Positions 1-7,771 of a stretch of 7,945 nt of DNA are shown here, in pieces. A program made the position numbers and the translations under genes. How positions within the stretch are numbered: position 1 is the first letter of the stretch; every line of letters starts with the position of its first letter. The notes beneath the pieces are model-generated. The model worked only from the letters and a program-made list of their open reading frames with translations, searched no databases and was not told the DNA's origin. This DNA is from Pseudomonadota bacterium (lineage in GTDB: Bacteria; Pseudomonadota; Gammaproteobacteria; Burkholderiales; Ferrovaceae). The DNA is taken from assembly GCA_021828575.1 (NCBI GenBank), contig JAJZEL010000239.1, forward strand, positions 1-7,945, written 5' to 3'.

Positions 1-1453
1 CCATGTTCCATTTCATGGAAAAGCCAAGGCCACCAAGATAAACAGGCCGTGAGACCATCGGCCATGAGGTGGATTCCTCTGCCATGGTCAAGGCACCAGG
101 GAAGTGCTCATGAACCATCACATTGACTTCCCTGAGAAAATCCAGGGCGTCCAGATTTTCTCGCCCACCATGTCTGTTGGGTAGCCATTCCCCATCCTTT
201 CTCGAATAGTCCAGGTAAAGCATGGAGGCCACTGCATCTACCCGTAATCCATCTACATGAAATTCGGAAAACCAGTAATGGGCATTACTGATCAGAAATC
301 CTCGCACTTCACGTCGACCATAATTAAAAATGTAAGTGCCCCAATCCTGATGCTCTCCCAGTCTGGGATCTTCATGTTCATAAAGAGCGCTGCCATCGAA
401 CCGAGCCAATGCAAACGAGTCTTTGGGGAAATGTCCGGGGACCCAGTCTAGTAGGACGCCTATGCCTGAAAGATGACATTGATTGACAAAGTATCTGAAA
501 TCGTCAGGATGGCCGAAACGACTGCTGACGCCAAAATAGCCTGTGGTTTGATAACCCCAGGATTCATCCAGAGGATGTTCGGTGATGGGCATCAATTCCA
601 GATGGGTGTATCCCATTTCAATCACATAAGTCAGCAATTCATGGGCTATTTCGCGAAAGTTGAAGAATTCACCATGGGTCGGTTTTTTCCAGGAACCCAG
701 ATGCACTTCATAAACATTCATGGGAGCATGAAGCCAGTCACGCGTTGAACGTTCATTCATCCAGTCCTTGTCGCTCCATGCGAATTCCTGAGCTGTGATT
801 CTTGCGGCAGTGCCTGGACGATGCTCGAATGAAAAACCGTAGGGGTCTGTCTTGATCAGAATTTCCCCCGAGGTTCTGTTGCGAATTTCGAATTTGTATA
901 ATTGGTTTGGTGCCAGTCCCGGGATGAAAAGTTCCCACAGTCCGCTTGAACCTCGAACTCGCATGGGATGAACCCGACCATCCCAGCGATTGAAGTCACC
1001 TATGACGCTAATTCTTTCAGCGTTAGGAGCCCAGACACAAAAACTTACACCCTGAACTCCCGCATGTGTCCTTGAGTGTGCTCCGAGCACGCGATGAGAT
1101 TGAAGAAGCTTGCCCTCCTGAAACAGATAAATGTCATGTTCGCTAATGACCGGAGGCAGGTTGTATGGGTCTATCAGTTCGCGCCATTGCGAGTTTTCCA
1201 GACAACGAAGTCTAATGGGGTGCTGCGGCGCAGAAGTTCCATGCCAAAAAAACAGACCGTCTTCGTGTATTCGTTGCAAGGGGGTCCATTGTTCCGTCCA
1301 TATTTCACACTGAGATGCGCAAGGGTGAAAGGCGCGAAATATCCATGCTCCAGCTTGTTCATGCAACCCAAGGAAATCAAATGGATCATGAAGACGTGCC
1401 GCCAAAAATGAGTTCTGAAGGGATATAGCAGGTAAGAGGGTCATGGCTTGCAT
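1..1453 (-). CDS. glgB: 1,4-alpha-glucan branching enzyme GlgB (GH13), 3' end cut by window edge
   Basis: Cytoplasmic enzyme that makes alpha-1,6 branches in glycogen by cutting an alpha-1,4 chain and transferring it. I translated the minus strand by hand: the frame is open from the ATG at 1453-1451 to base 2, giving 484 codons, so about a third of a usual ~730-residue GlgB is missing beyond the edge. Order of parts seen: an extra N-terminal module (FLGLHEQAGAWIFRAFHP), a CBM48 beta-sandwich (FCVWAPNAERISVIGDFNRWDGR), then the GH13 barrel (YEVHLGSWK, ELMPITEHPLDESWGYQ, GEHQDWGTYIFNYGR). The nucleophile is Asp406 in GLRVDAVASM and the acid/base is Glu459 in MAEEST; E. coli has 405 and 458, which supports this start. 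The third catalytic Asp lies in the missing part. An in-frame stop lies upstream with no other usual start codon between; a second ATG three codons in (1444-1442) is possible. No clear Shine-Dalgarno precedes either. Transcribed divergently from glgC. Confidence 0.96.
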   Translation of the reverse strand, partial: MQAMTLLPAISLQNSFLAARLHDPFDFLGLHEQAGAWIFRAFHPCASQCEIWTEQWTPLQRIHEDGLFFWHGTSAPQHPIRLRCLENSQWRELIDPYNLPPVISEHDIYLFQEGKLLQSHRVLGAHSRTHAGVQGVSFCVWAPNAERISVIGDFNRWDGRVHPMRVRGSSGLWELFIPGLAPNQLYKFEIRNRTSGEILIKTDPYGFSFEHRPGTAARITAQEFAWSDKDWMNERSTRDWLHAPMNVYEVHLGSWKKPTHGEFFNFREIAHELLTYVIEMGYTHLELMPITEHPLDESWGYQTTGYFGVSSRFGHPDDFRYFVNQCHLSGIGVLLDWVPGHFPKDSFALARFDGSALYEHEDPRLGEHQDWGTYIFNYGRREVRGFLISNAHYWFSEFHVDGLRVDAVASMLYLDYSRKDGEWLPNRHGGRENLDALDFLREVNVMVHEHFPGALTMAEESTSWPMVSRPVYLGGLGFSMKWNM

Positions 1454-1549
1454 AACATCACATTTGATGAACTGGAATTCATTATAATGGGTCGAAGCGC
1501 TATGCTGTATTAATTGCTAGTCATCGGATCAATTAGGGAGAGCCTTTGA
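1454..1549. promoter_or_regulatory. Divergent glgB/glgC promoter region with a symmetrical -10-like ATTATAAT
   Basis: This 96-bp gap must hold the start signals for both divergent units. At 1481-1488 lies ATTATAAT, which is its own reverse complement, so a consensus TATAAT can be read on the plus strand (1483-1488, toward glgC) and on the minus strand (1481-1486, toward glgB). Neither direction has a good -35 hexamer at 16-18 bp, so activator dependence or another sigma factor is possible. I saw no clear operator repeat. The promoter call is inferred from sequence only. Confidence 0.4.
1535..1541 (+). promoter_or_regulatory. Ribosome binding site of glgC
   Basis: AGGGAGA lies 8 nt upstream of the ATG at 1550 and fits a Shine-Dalgarno sequence. 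It supports that start for glgC. Confidence 0.7.
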
Positions 1550-2824
1550 ATGTATCCAAGAGATCATGCCTCCGAGCGCTTCATCAGCGCGCTGACAAAA
1601 AATACAATTGCATTGATTCTGGCTGGAGGGCGCGGTTCAAGGCTCAAGGAACTGACCAAATGGCGCGCAAAGCCTGCTCTACAGTTTGGTGGAAAGTTCA
1701 GAATCATTGATTTTCCCTTGTCTAACTGCATCAATTCCGGCATCAGACGCATCGGGGTTTTGACTCAGTACAAAGCGCATAGTCTTATACAGCACATCCA
1801 GCATGGCTGGAGTTTCATGCATGCCGGATTCAATGAATTTGTCGAGCTTCTCCCGGCTCAACAGAGAGTGGAAGAGGCATGGTACAAGGGTACAGCCGAT
1901 GCCGTTTTTCAGAACATCGATATTCTGAAAACGCACGAAGCTGGGCATGTGATCATTCTTGCAGGGGATCACATTTACAAGATGGATTATGGAAAAATGA
2001 TTGCCGCCCACGTCAGTACCCAGGCGGACATGACCATTGCATGTCTGACCGTCCCCAGGCAGGATGCGACGGCCTTTGGGGTCATGACGGTTGATGAAGG
2101 TGATCGCATCATTGCCTTTAATGAAAAACCCGATAACCCTTCCGCTATTCCTGATGATGCAGATCGTTCACTGGTTAGCATGGGGATTTATGTGTTCAAT
2201 ACTGATTTCCTATATGAACAACTTGCTCGAGATGCCCAGAATCCCAATTCGGCTCATGATTTCGGCATTGACATCATTCCATGGCTTGTCCCTCGATACC
2301 GGGTTTATGCTCATCGTTTTTCCGACAGCTGTGTAGGCGAACCAAACATTGAAGCTTACTGGCGAGATGTAGGAACCATTGATGCTTACTGGGATGCCAA
2401 TATGGAAATGACCAAAGTTGTTCCAGATTTGAATCTTTATGACAAGAGTTGGCCCATCTGGACCTATCAGGAACAATTGCCTCCGGCAAAGTTTGTTTTT
2501 GACGAAGACGGCAGGCGAGGCCATGCTGTGGATTCCCTTGTGTCAGGGGGAGACATCATCAGTGGCGGTACCGTCAGACGGTCCGTCATGTTCTCCGATG
2601 TCCATGTGAATGAAAACTCTCTGGTAGAGGACAGCATTCTTTTACCTAATGTGAGGGTTGGCAGGAATTCAGTGCTCAAAAAAGTGATTGTGGACAGGGG
2701 ATGCCTTATTCCGGACAACTTTCAGGTGGGGGTCGATCTTGATGCGGACAAGCGCCGATTTTCAGTCTCGGCCAAAGGGGTGGTCCTGGTGAATCAGGAC
2801 ATGTTAAAAGCGCTGAAATCCTGA
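1550..2824 (+). CDS. glgC: Glucose-1-phosphate adenylyltransferase (ADP-glucose pyrophosphorylase) GlgC
   Basis: Converts glucose-1-phosphate and ATP into ADP-glucose and pyrophosphate, the committed and allosterically controlled step of bacterial glycogen synthesis. The 424-residue length is normal. The nucleotidyltransferase domain begins with ALILAGGRGSRL (21-32) and RAKPALQFGGKFRIIDFPLSNC; it contains WYKGTADAV (Tyr112, E. coli Tyr114), GDHIYKMDY (Asp140, E. coli Asp142) and the sugar-phosphate-binding EKP lysine (Lys193, E. coli Lys195). The C-terminal part (VSGGDIISGGTV, SILLPNVRVG, VIVDRGCLIP) is the left-handed beta-helix typical of the family. Trp38 stands where E. coli has Lys39, a residue tied to fructose-1,6-bisphosphate activation, so effector control may differ. 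First gene of a plus-strand run; the GH57 gene starts 11 bp after its stop. Confidence 0.97.
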   Translation: MYPRDHASERFISALTKNTIALILAGGRGSRLKELTKWRAKPALQFGGKFRIIDFPLSNCINSGIRRIGVLTQYKAHSLIQHIQHGWSFMHAGFNEFVELLPAQQRVEEAWYKGTADAVFQNIDILKTHEAGHVIILAGDHIYKMDYGKMIAAHVSTQADMTIACLTVPRQDATAFGVMTVDEGDRIIAFNEKPDNPSAIPDDADRSLVSMGIYVFNTDFLYEQLARDAQNPNSAHDFGIDIIPWLVPRYRVYAHRFSDSCVGEPNIEAYWRDVGTIDAYWDANMEMTKVVPDLNLYDKSWPIWTYQEQLPPAKFVFDEDGRRGHAVDSLVSGGDIISGGTVRRSVMFSDVHVNENSLVEDSILLPNVRVGRNSVLKKVIVDRGCLIPDNFQVGVDLDADKRRFSVSAKGVVLVNQDMLKALKS

Positions 2825-2835
2825 AAAAGCACATC

Positions 2836-4563
2836 ATGGCACGCGAACGATCCCTTCGTCTGGTCATGTGCTGGCATATGCACCAGCCCGACTATCGGAA
2901 TGTCCTGACGGGACAATTCGTTCTTCCATGGACGTACCTCCATGCCCTGAAAGATTACACCGACATGGCCTGGCACCTTGAACGTCACCCTTCTGTGGCT
3001 GCTGTCGTCAATTTTGTGCCCACTTTGTTGGAGCAACTGGAAGATTATCGACAACAGTTTCTGACAGGCGAAATTCGCGATCCTCTGCTCGCAGCATTGA
3101 TCAACCCTGAGCTGGATGATTTTCTCCCTGAAACGAGGCGGTTGCTCATACAAGCCTGTTTTCGATGTAATCATGAAAAGATGGTGCTGCCTTTTCCTGG
3201 GTACAAACGTCTTCTGGGGGTATATGAAACAGTACAGGGAGGGCTTGAGCCGTGTCTTGAATATCTCTCTGGACAATTTCTCGCAGACCTGCTGGTCTGG
3301 TATCACCTGGCGTGGACAGGTGAGAGCGTGAGAAGAAACTACCCATTGGTTCAGAAACTGATGGCTCAGGAGGGCAAGTATTCCATTGGCCAAAGGAAAG
3401 AACTTTTCTCCATGATGGGTGAGGTGATCAGTGAACTGATTCCAAGATACCGGACGTTGAAAGAGGAAGGTCGAGTGGAAATTTCCACTACTCCCTATCA
3501 TCATCCCATTCTCCCCCTGTTGCTTGATTTTGAGGCGGCGAGGGAAGCCTTGCCAGATATTTCATTGCCTGAATCGACGGAGTATCCCGGTGGAAGAGAC
3601 CGGGCACTGCTACAGGTTCAGGAAGCCATTGCCAGGCATTCCGCACATTTCGGTCAGCCAGCACGAGGCCTCTGGCCCGCTGAAGGTGGACTTTCGACTG
3701 ATTCGCTTCATGTCATGATCAAGGCAGGGTGTGAGTGGACTGCAAGCGGTGAAGGAGTGCTTGTCAACACACTGAGAAAACAGACCACTTCTTTTGATGA
3801 GTCAAGGCTTTCCTATCTTTATCGCCCCTATCGGTATGAGTCTCCTGAAGGTGCCATCCACTGTTTCTTTCGGGATGACAGCCTTTCAGACAAAATCGGT
3901 TTTGAGTACTCGCGTTGGGATAGTGAGGATGCAGTCAGGGATTTCATGAACTCCCTGGAAAATATTTTCCATGCTTCCCCTGATGATGAAGATCCCATCG
4001 TGACCATCATTCTTGATGGGGAAAATGCATGGGAATACTATCCCTACAACGGGTATTATTTTTTTGAGCATCTCTACAAAGCACTGCAAGATCATCCTTT
4101 CATCGTTAGCAGTACTTTTTCAGAATGCATGGATCTCATATCAGACCCAAATAATGCATGCCACCATGGGGTTCGTCACTTGGATCGCCTGGTTGCAGGT
4201 AGTTGGGTATATGGCAATTTCACTACATGGATTGGGGATCCGGAAAAAAATCGGGCCTGGGATCTCCTTGTGGAAGCCAAGGAGTGCTTTGATCGTGAGT
4301 TGAAAGAAGGCCGATTGACCGGCGAGCGAGTTGTCGCCGCTGTCAGGCAACTTGGCATCTGTGAGGGATCGGACTGGTTCTGGTGGTTTGGCGACTATAA
4401 CCCTTCAGACAGTGTCAATGCATTTGACCAATTGTTTCGTCTTAATCTGTCCAACTTATACCGTCTTCTCGACTGCGCAGCACCTGCTCATCTGACCAAA
4501 GCCATCAGTCAGGGAGGAGGGACGGCAGAGTCAGGAGGTACCATGAGGCGTTCTTCCGGATGA
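2836..4563 (+). CDS. GH57 glycoside hydrolase, alpha-amylase/amylopullulanase-like
   Basis: Retaining GH57 enzyme acting on alpha-glucans, probably a cytoplasmic amylase-type hydrolase; no signal peptide or membrane segment is visible in its 575 residues. GH57 conserved regions appear in order: HMHQP (His16-Pro18) near the N-terminus, GRVEISTTPYHHPILPL, GLWPAEGGL with the expected nucleophile Glu283, IILDGENAWEYY with the expected acid/base Asp394, and SDWFWWFGDYN (from Asp513). Both catalytic residues are present, so it should be active. These motifs differ from those of the next gene, so the two are not recent duplicates. Exact specificity (alpha-1,4 only, or also alpha-1,6) cannot be read from sequence. 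The last ~20 residues are Gly/Ser-rich and look like a tail. The start has only a weak AAAAAG upstream but sits 11 bp after glgC, so translation is probably coupled. Confidence 0.9.
   Translation: MARERSLRLVMCWHMHQPDYRNVLTGQFVLPWTYLHALKDYTDMAWHLERHPSVAAVVNFVPTLLEQLEDYRQQFLTGEIRDPLLAALINPELDDFLPETRRLLIQACFRCNHEKMVLPFPGYKRLLGVYETVQGGLEPCLEYLSGQFLADLLVWYHLAWTGESVRRNYPLVQKLMAQEGKYSIGQRKELFSMMGEVISELIPRYRTLKEEGRVEISTTPYHHPILPLLLDFEAAREALPDISLPESTEYPGGRDRALLQVQEAIARHSAHFGQPARGLWPAEGGLSTDSLHVMIKAGCEWTASGEGVLVNTLRKQTTSFDESRLSYLYRPYRYESPEGAIHCFFRDDSLSDKIGFEYSRWDSEDAVRDFMNSLENIFHASPDDEDPIVTIILDGENAWEYYPYNGYYFFEHLYKALQDHPFIVSSTFSECMDLISDPNNACHHGVRHLDRLVAGSWVYGNFTTWIGDPEKNRAWDLLVEAKECFDRELKEGRLTGERVVAAVRQLGICEGSDWFWWFGDYNPSDSVNAFDQLFRLNLSNLYRLLDCAAPAHLTKAISQGGGTAESGGTMRRSSG
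4533..4563 (+). promoter_or_regulatory. Strong Shine-Dalgarno with a six-codon in-frame reading frame ending just before the next gene
   Basis: AGGAGGT (4533-4539) is a near-perfect Shine-Dalgarno, 3 nt before an ATG at 4543. That ATG is in frame with the preceding GH57 gene and encodes only MRRSSG before the shared TGA at 4561-4563. The next gene's ATG (4568) follows 4 nt later and has no good site of its own. The spacing to 4543 is short, so loading could also serve 4568 through termination and reinitiation. The role is inferred. Confidence 0.4.
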
Positions 4564-4567
4564 ATCC

Positions 4568-6580
4568 ATGAATAAATCAGTAGCACTGCTTTTTGGTGTA
4601 CACGCACATCAGCCTGTGGGTAATTTCCCTGAAGTGATGAACGACGCTCACTTGCGTTGCTACAAACCTTTTCTGCACATGATGGAAAAATATCCTTCAT
4701 TTTGTTTTTCAATTCATGTGAGTGGATGGTTACTGGATTATTTGGAAAAAAATTATCCAGAAGACATGCGCCTTCTGGAACGTTTGGTGTCCAGAGGGCA
4801 GGCAGAACTTTTTGGTGCCGGATATTCTGAACCGGTTCTGGCCTCTATTCCCGTGCGTGATCGCTTGGGACAACTTGAACAGATGAGCACCTTGCTGGAA
4901 AAATCATATGGATATCGTCCGGTAGGGGCTTGGCTGACTGAACGTGTCTGGGATTCTACAGTCATTCCATCGCTGGCGGATTCCGGTATTCGATATGTGA
5001 CTGTGGACGATTATCACTTTTTATGTACAGGGGTTCAGCAGGCCGCCCTGAAAGGTTTTTTCAGCACAGAAGAGGATGGCCGACGACTGGATGTATTCCC
5101 CATTTCCGAAGAATTGCGCTACCGCCTTCCTTTTTCGCCTGCTGACGAAGCCATTCGCCATCTGGAGACCCTGGCTGATTGTGGTCAAATGCCAGCAGCG
5201 ATTTATTTCGATGACATCGAAAAATTTGGGATATGGCCAGAAACTTATGAATGGGTCTATACAAAGGGGTGGCTTGAAAGTTTTATACGAGGAGTGCTTG
5301 AATCCCCATTCATTGAGCCAATGAGGTATCAGGATTATCACGAGAAAGAAAGAACTTCAGGGGTGATTTACCTGCCCACCACTTCCTATATAGAAATGAA
5401 TGAGTGGTCATTGCCCTCCGACGCTGCCCACCGTTATGCTCAGCTAGTCAAAAGATCAAGAGATGAGGGTAACTACGGTCAGGATAAAGCGTTTATTCGT
5501 GGCGGCATATGGAAAAATTTTTTGGCCCGTTATCCCGAATCCAACTGGATGCACAAGCGAATGCTGGGGCTGTCAAGCCGCCTTCATGGCATGCCGGAAT
5601 CCAGACGAACTGCGGAAATGAAAGCTCTTTTATATGAAGCACAAGCCAATGATGCTTACTGGCATGGCCTGTTCGGTGGACTGTACTTGCCGCATTTGAG
5701 GCGTGCAATTTATCGGGCATTGATCAATCTGGAAGCTTTGCTGGACCAGGCAGCTCCCCCCCGAGAACTCCTTTTTTCAGAGGATCTCGATCTGGATGGG
5801 CATGTGGAGCACTTCATTAAAAATGAAGCCATGCAGTTGGTGGTGCGAGGAGGAGCGCGAGCGGACCTCAGGGAACTGGATGACTATCGTCTGCATCACA
5901 ACTTTGCGGATACATTAACCCGGAGGGAAGAACATTATCATCACCTGGCACTCTTGAAGGAAAATCCGGTTTTTAACGGAGAAGGCATTTCAAATCCCCA
6001 CGAAAAGATCAGCTTCAAGCACGACATCCAGCTTGAGGACATGGTGATGGATCAGTGGCCCAGAGGTATTTTTATGGAGCACAAGATCATAGGAGACGAA
6101 AAAACCCCCGTTTTTTATGAAATCACTCCAGTCAGACATTCCCTGCAATCAATCTCTTTCACAGCGTTGCCGGATAATGGTGTGGAAAAACGGTATACCC
6201 TCAAAGGCAGATCAATTCAGGTCCAATATGATTTTGGTGATTGGTCAGAGGACTCAGGATTCGAGGTTGAGCTTAACTTGGCCATGCCCAGTTGTGATGG
6301 GCCTGCCGGATTTTTTCAAATAGGGGGCCATGTGCCTGGAGGATTTGGTCAGGCATTGCGACATGACAATTGTACAGCGCTCGAGCTGCATGACAAGATA
6401 CTCGGCGGTGTCCTTCAACTCCATTGCAACCATCCTGCCTTGCTGGTTACTGGCCCCTGCTTCAGCGTTTCCCAGTCAGAAGCGGGGTTTGAAAAAATCA
6501 TGCAGGCACTCACGCTTCGTTTGTTCTGGCCGTCACCAGCCAAAGGAAAATCCATTGTGGTCAGTCTGGATGTCGTATGA
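4568..6580 (+). CDS. GH57 4-alpha-glucanotransferase / alpha-amylase (Thermococcus TLGT-like)
   Basis: Expected to transfer segments of alpha-1,4-glucans (disproportionation) or to hydrolyse them. At 670 residues it is close to the 659 of the Thermococcus litoralis glucanotransferase, and its motifs fall at nearly the same positions: HQP (14-16), GQAELF (Glu80), WLTERVW with nucleophile Glu125 (Glu123 in T. litoralis), FDDIEKFG with acid/base Asp216 (Asp214), and AQANDAYWH (358-366). After the barrel, the region from about residue 390 to the end matches the layout of the long beta-rich C-terminal part of this subfamily (ends FWPSPAKGKSIVVSLDVV). The fourth motif departs from the usual HDDGEKFG at two positions (His to Phe, Gly to Ile), but both acidic residues remain. 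No signal peptide, so cytoplasmic. It starts 4 bp after the previous gene and overlaps the kinase gene by ATGA. Transferase and hydrolase cannot be separated from sequence alone. Confidence 0.92.
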   Translation: MNKSVALLFGVHAHQPVGNFPEVMNDAHLRCYKPFLHMMEKYPSFCFSIHVSGWLLDYLEKNYPEDMRLLERLVSRGQAELFGAGYSEPVLASIPVRDRLGQLEQMSTLLEKSYGYRPVGAWLTERVWDSTVIPSLADSGIRYVTVDDYHFLCTGVQQAALKGFFSTEEDGRRLDVFPISEELRYRLPFSPADEAIRHLETLADCGQMPAAIYFDDIEKFGIWPETYEWVYTKGWLESFIRGVLESPFIEPMRYQDYHEKERTSGVIYLPTTSYIEMNEWSLPSDAAHRYAQLVKRSRDEGNYGQDKAFIRGGIWKNFLARYPESNWMHKRMLGLSSRLHGMPESRRTAEMKALLYEAQANDAYWHGLFGGLYLPHLRRAIYRALINLEALLDQAAPPRELLFSEDLDLDGHVEHFIKNEAMQLVVRGGARADLRELDDYRLHHNFADTLTRREEHYHHLALLKENPVFNGEGISNPHEKISFKHDIQLEDMVMDQWPRGIFMEHKIIGDEKTPVFYEITPVRHSLQSISFTALPDNGVEKRYTLKGRSIQVQYDFGDWSEDSGFEVELNLAMPSCDGPAGFFQIGGHVPGGFGQALRHDNCTALELHDKILGGVLQLHCNHPALLVTGPCFSVSQSEAGFEKIMQALTLRLFWPSPAKGKSIVVSLDVV

Positions 6581-7497
6581 AAGGAGAGAATCTTCGACTT
6601 GGATTGGACATTGGAGGAACCAATATTCGTTCGGGCGTCTTTTCAGGGCATTCGCTGTTGTGGGAATACCGGCAGGAAGCAAGACTGGCTGACCTCTGTC
6701 ATGAGTCTCAACCTGCGGAAGCCCTGAAAAAAATATTGAGCATACTGAGTCTGTCCATAGAAAAGCCTCTTACACAATTTCCTGAGGTCAGGACAATTGG
6801 CCTCGCATTTCCCGGATTCATCCATCCACTCACACATCGTCTTTCCTTGTCCCCTAATTTACCGGGATTGATAGACGTGGATCTTGTCACTCCCCTGAAT
6901 GCATATTTCAACAGACCAGTCATTCTGGAAAATGATGCGCTTGCGGCTGCATATGGTGAGTTCCTGCTTTCACCCACCGCCTCAGGATCCATGATCTATG
7001 TGGGTTTGGGAACCGGAGTGGGAGGAGGGTTGATTCTTTCCGGCAAGCCCCATTCCGGAGAGCATGGAGTGGCCATGGAAATCGGTCATTTGATAGTGGA
7101 ACCAGGGGGAAGACTATGCGGCTGTGGAAATCATGGTTGCCTGGAACAGTATGTGTCCGCTACTGGCGTTGCCGCTTCCTATGGGGTTGCTGGTGCGAGG
7201 GTTCCGGAGATTGCGCAACGTGCCATTGCCGGAGACTCAAAAGCATTACAGGCTTTCAGGATGGGCGCTTCATTGCTGGGTATTGCCATGGCACATGTAT
7301 TTAAGACGCTGGATGTAAAGCATTTGAGAGTGGGCGGCGGAGTGAGTCATGCCTGGACACTGATGGAACCTCATTTTTTGTCCACCCTGAATTCTCATTT
7401 GATTCCTGCATTAAGGGGGAAAATCCAGGTACAGGTCAGCACGGCGAATGATCATGCCGGTATGCTGGGGGCTGCCATGCTATCTGACCCTATCTGA
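6577..7497 (+). CDS. ROK-family sugar kinase, probably glucokinase
   Basis: ATP-dependent hexose kinase of the ROK family, cytoplasmic, 306 residues (usual length). Seen: phosphate-binding LGLDIGGTN (8-16); ENDALAAAYGE with the expected catalytic base Asp120; the ROK signature YVGLGTGVGGG followed by EIGHLIVEPGG; and a zinc-type site made of His171 and CGCGNHGCLE (Cys181, Cys183, Cys188). Next to two alpha-glucan-degrading enzymes, the most likely role is phosphorylating glucose released from glycogen or maltodextrin. Fructose, mannose or N-acetyl sugars cannot be excluded, because ROK members share these motifs. Its ATG overlaps the previous stop (ATGA at 6577-6580), which implies coupled translation; there is no good Shine-Dalgarno upstream, though AAAGGAGAG occurs just inside the gene. 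Last gene of the run. Confidence 0.88.
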   Translation: MKGENLRLGLDIGGTNIRSGVFSGHSLLWEYRQEARLADLCHESQPAEALKKILSILSLSIEKPLTQFPEVRTIGLAFPGFIHPLTHRLSLSPNLPGLIDVDLVTPLNAYFNRPVILENDALAAAYGEFLLSPTASGSMIYVGLGTGVGGGLILSGKPHSGEHGVAMEIGHLIVEPGGRLCGCGNHGCLEQYVSATGVAASYGVAGARVPEIAQRAIAGDSKALQAFRMGASLLGIAMAHVFKTLDVKHLRVGGGVSHAWTLMEPHFLSTLNSHLIPALRGKIQVQVSTANDHAGMLGAAMLSDPI

Positions 7498-7537
7498 AGA
7501 ACGTCCTTCCCAGGCAATGGTGGCTGCATTTACACCT

Positions 7538-7561
7538 GGACGAGAGTTCGCCTGCTTTTTT
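7538..7561 (+). terminator. Weak candidate rho-independent terminator after the kinase gene
   Basis: About 40 bp after the kinase stop, GG-(A)-CGA / TCGCC can pair as five base pairs with one bulged A and a GAGT loop, followed by TGC and six T. The stem is short, so this is a modest candidate for the end of the glgC transcript. CAGGC (7511-7515) could also pair with GCCTG (7550-7554) across a large loop. Confidence 0.35.
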
Positions 7562-7707
7562 GAATGAGTCCACTGTCGTGTCATCAGGTATCCCGAATGG
7601 CAAGGAAATTCTGTCATCCGGAGTCTGCCAAACTGAAGTCGATGATGCCGGGCAACTAACCCCGGATTAATTTGAAGATCAATGGATGGCGATGCGAAGA
7701 CGATTGC
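7562..7707. other. Non-coding stretch between the cluster and the tRNA sequence
   Basis: No convincing protein gene on either strand. The only structure I see is a small hairpin, CCGGG / CCCGG, at 7648-7665 with an 8-nt loop and no T run after it on either strand. With the terminator candidate before it, this makes about 220 bp without a gene. Confidence 0.5.
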
Positions 7708-7712
7708 AAAAA
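7708..7712 (-). terminator. Short T run just downstream of the tRNA 3' end
   Basis: On the minus strand the encoded CCA is followed by TCC and five T. It could help end the tRNA transcript, but no hairpin other than the tRNA arms precedes it. Confidence 0.25.
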
Positions 7713-7715
7713 GGA

Positions 7716-7771
7716 TGGTGCCCGAGACCGGGGTCGAACCGGTACGGCTGTTTAGGCCGAGGGATTTTAAG
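7716..7771 (-). tRNA. tRNA-Leu(UAA), 3' half only (anticodon loop to CCA)
   Basis: Read on the minus strand: anticodon loop CTTAAAA (7771-7765; anticodon TAA at 7769-7767), anticodon 3' stem TCCCT, a long class II variable arm CGGC-CTAAACA-GCCG, T arm ACCGG-TTCGACC-CCGGT, acceptor 3' strand CTCGGGC, discriminator A, and an encoded CCA (7718-7716). The anticodon and the long variable arm identify leucine, and this half matches my recollection of the E. coli tRNA-Leu(UAA) pattern. The 5' half is absent: the strand upstream of C32 reads ...TTCTAG instead of an AGGGA stem, and no acceptor partner GCCCGAG or D arm (GGTAGAC-like) occurs up to the window end. The gene is therefore split, truncated, or continued outside the window. 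Confidence 0.85.

Noticed and set aside
257..1411. Several short plus-strand open frames
   Set aside because: All lie antisense to the well-supported GlgB reading frame and show no family motifs.
2794..3504. A 236-codon open frame on the minus strand antisense to the first GH57 gene
   Set aside because: It lies opposite a gene with clear GH57 motifs, and its protein resembles no family I know; it is a shadow of the coding strand.
6580..6588. Shine-Dalgarno-like AAAGGAGAG inside the start of the kinase gene
   Set aside because: No downstream start codon would keep the LGLDIGGTN phosphate-binding motif, so it cannot mark a later true start.
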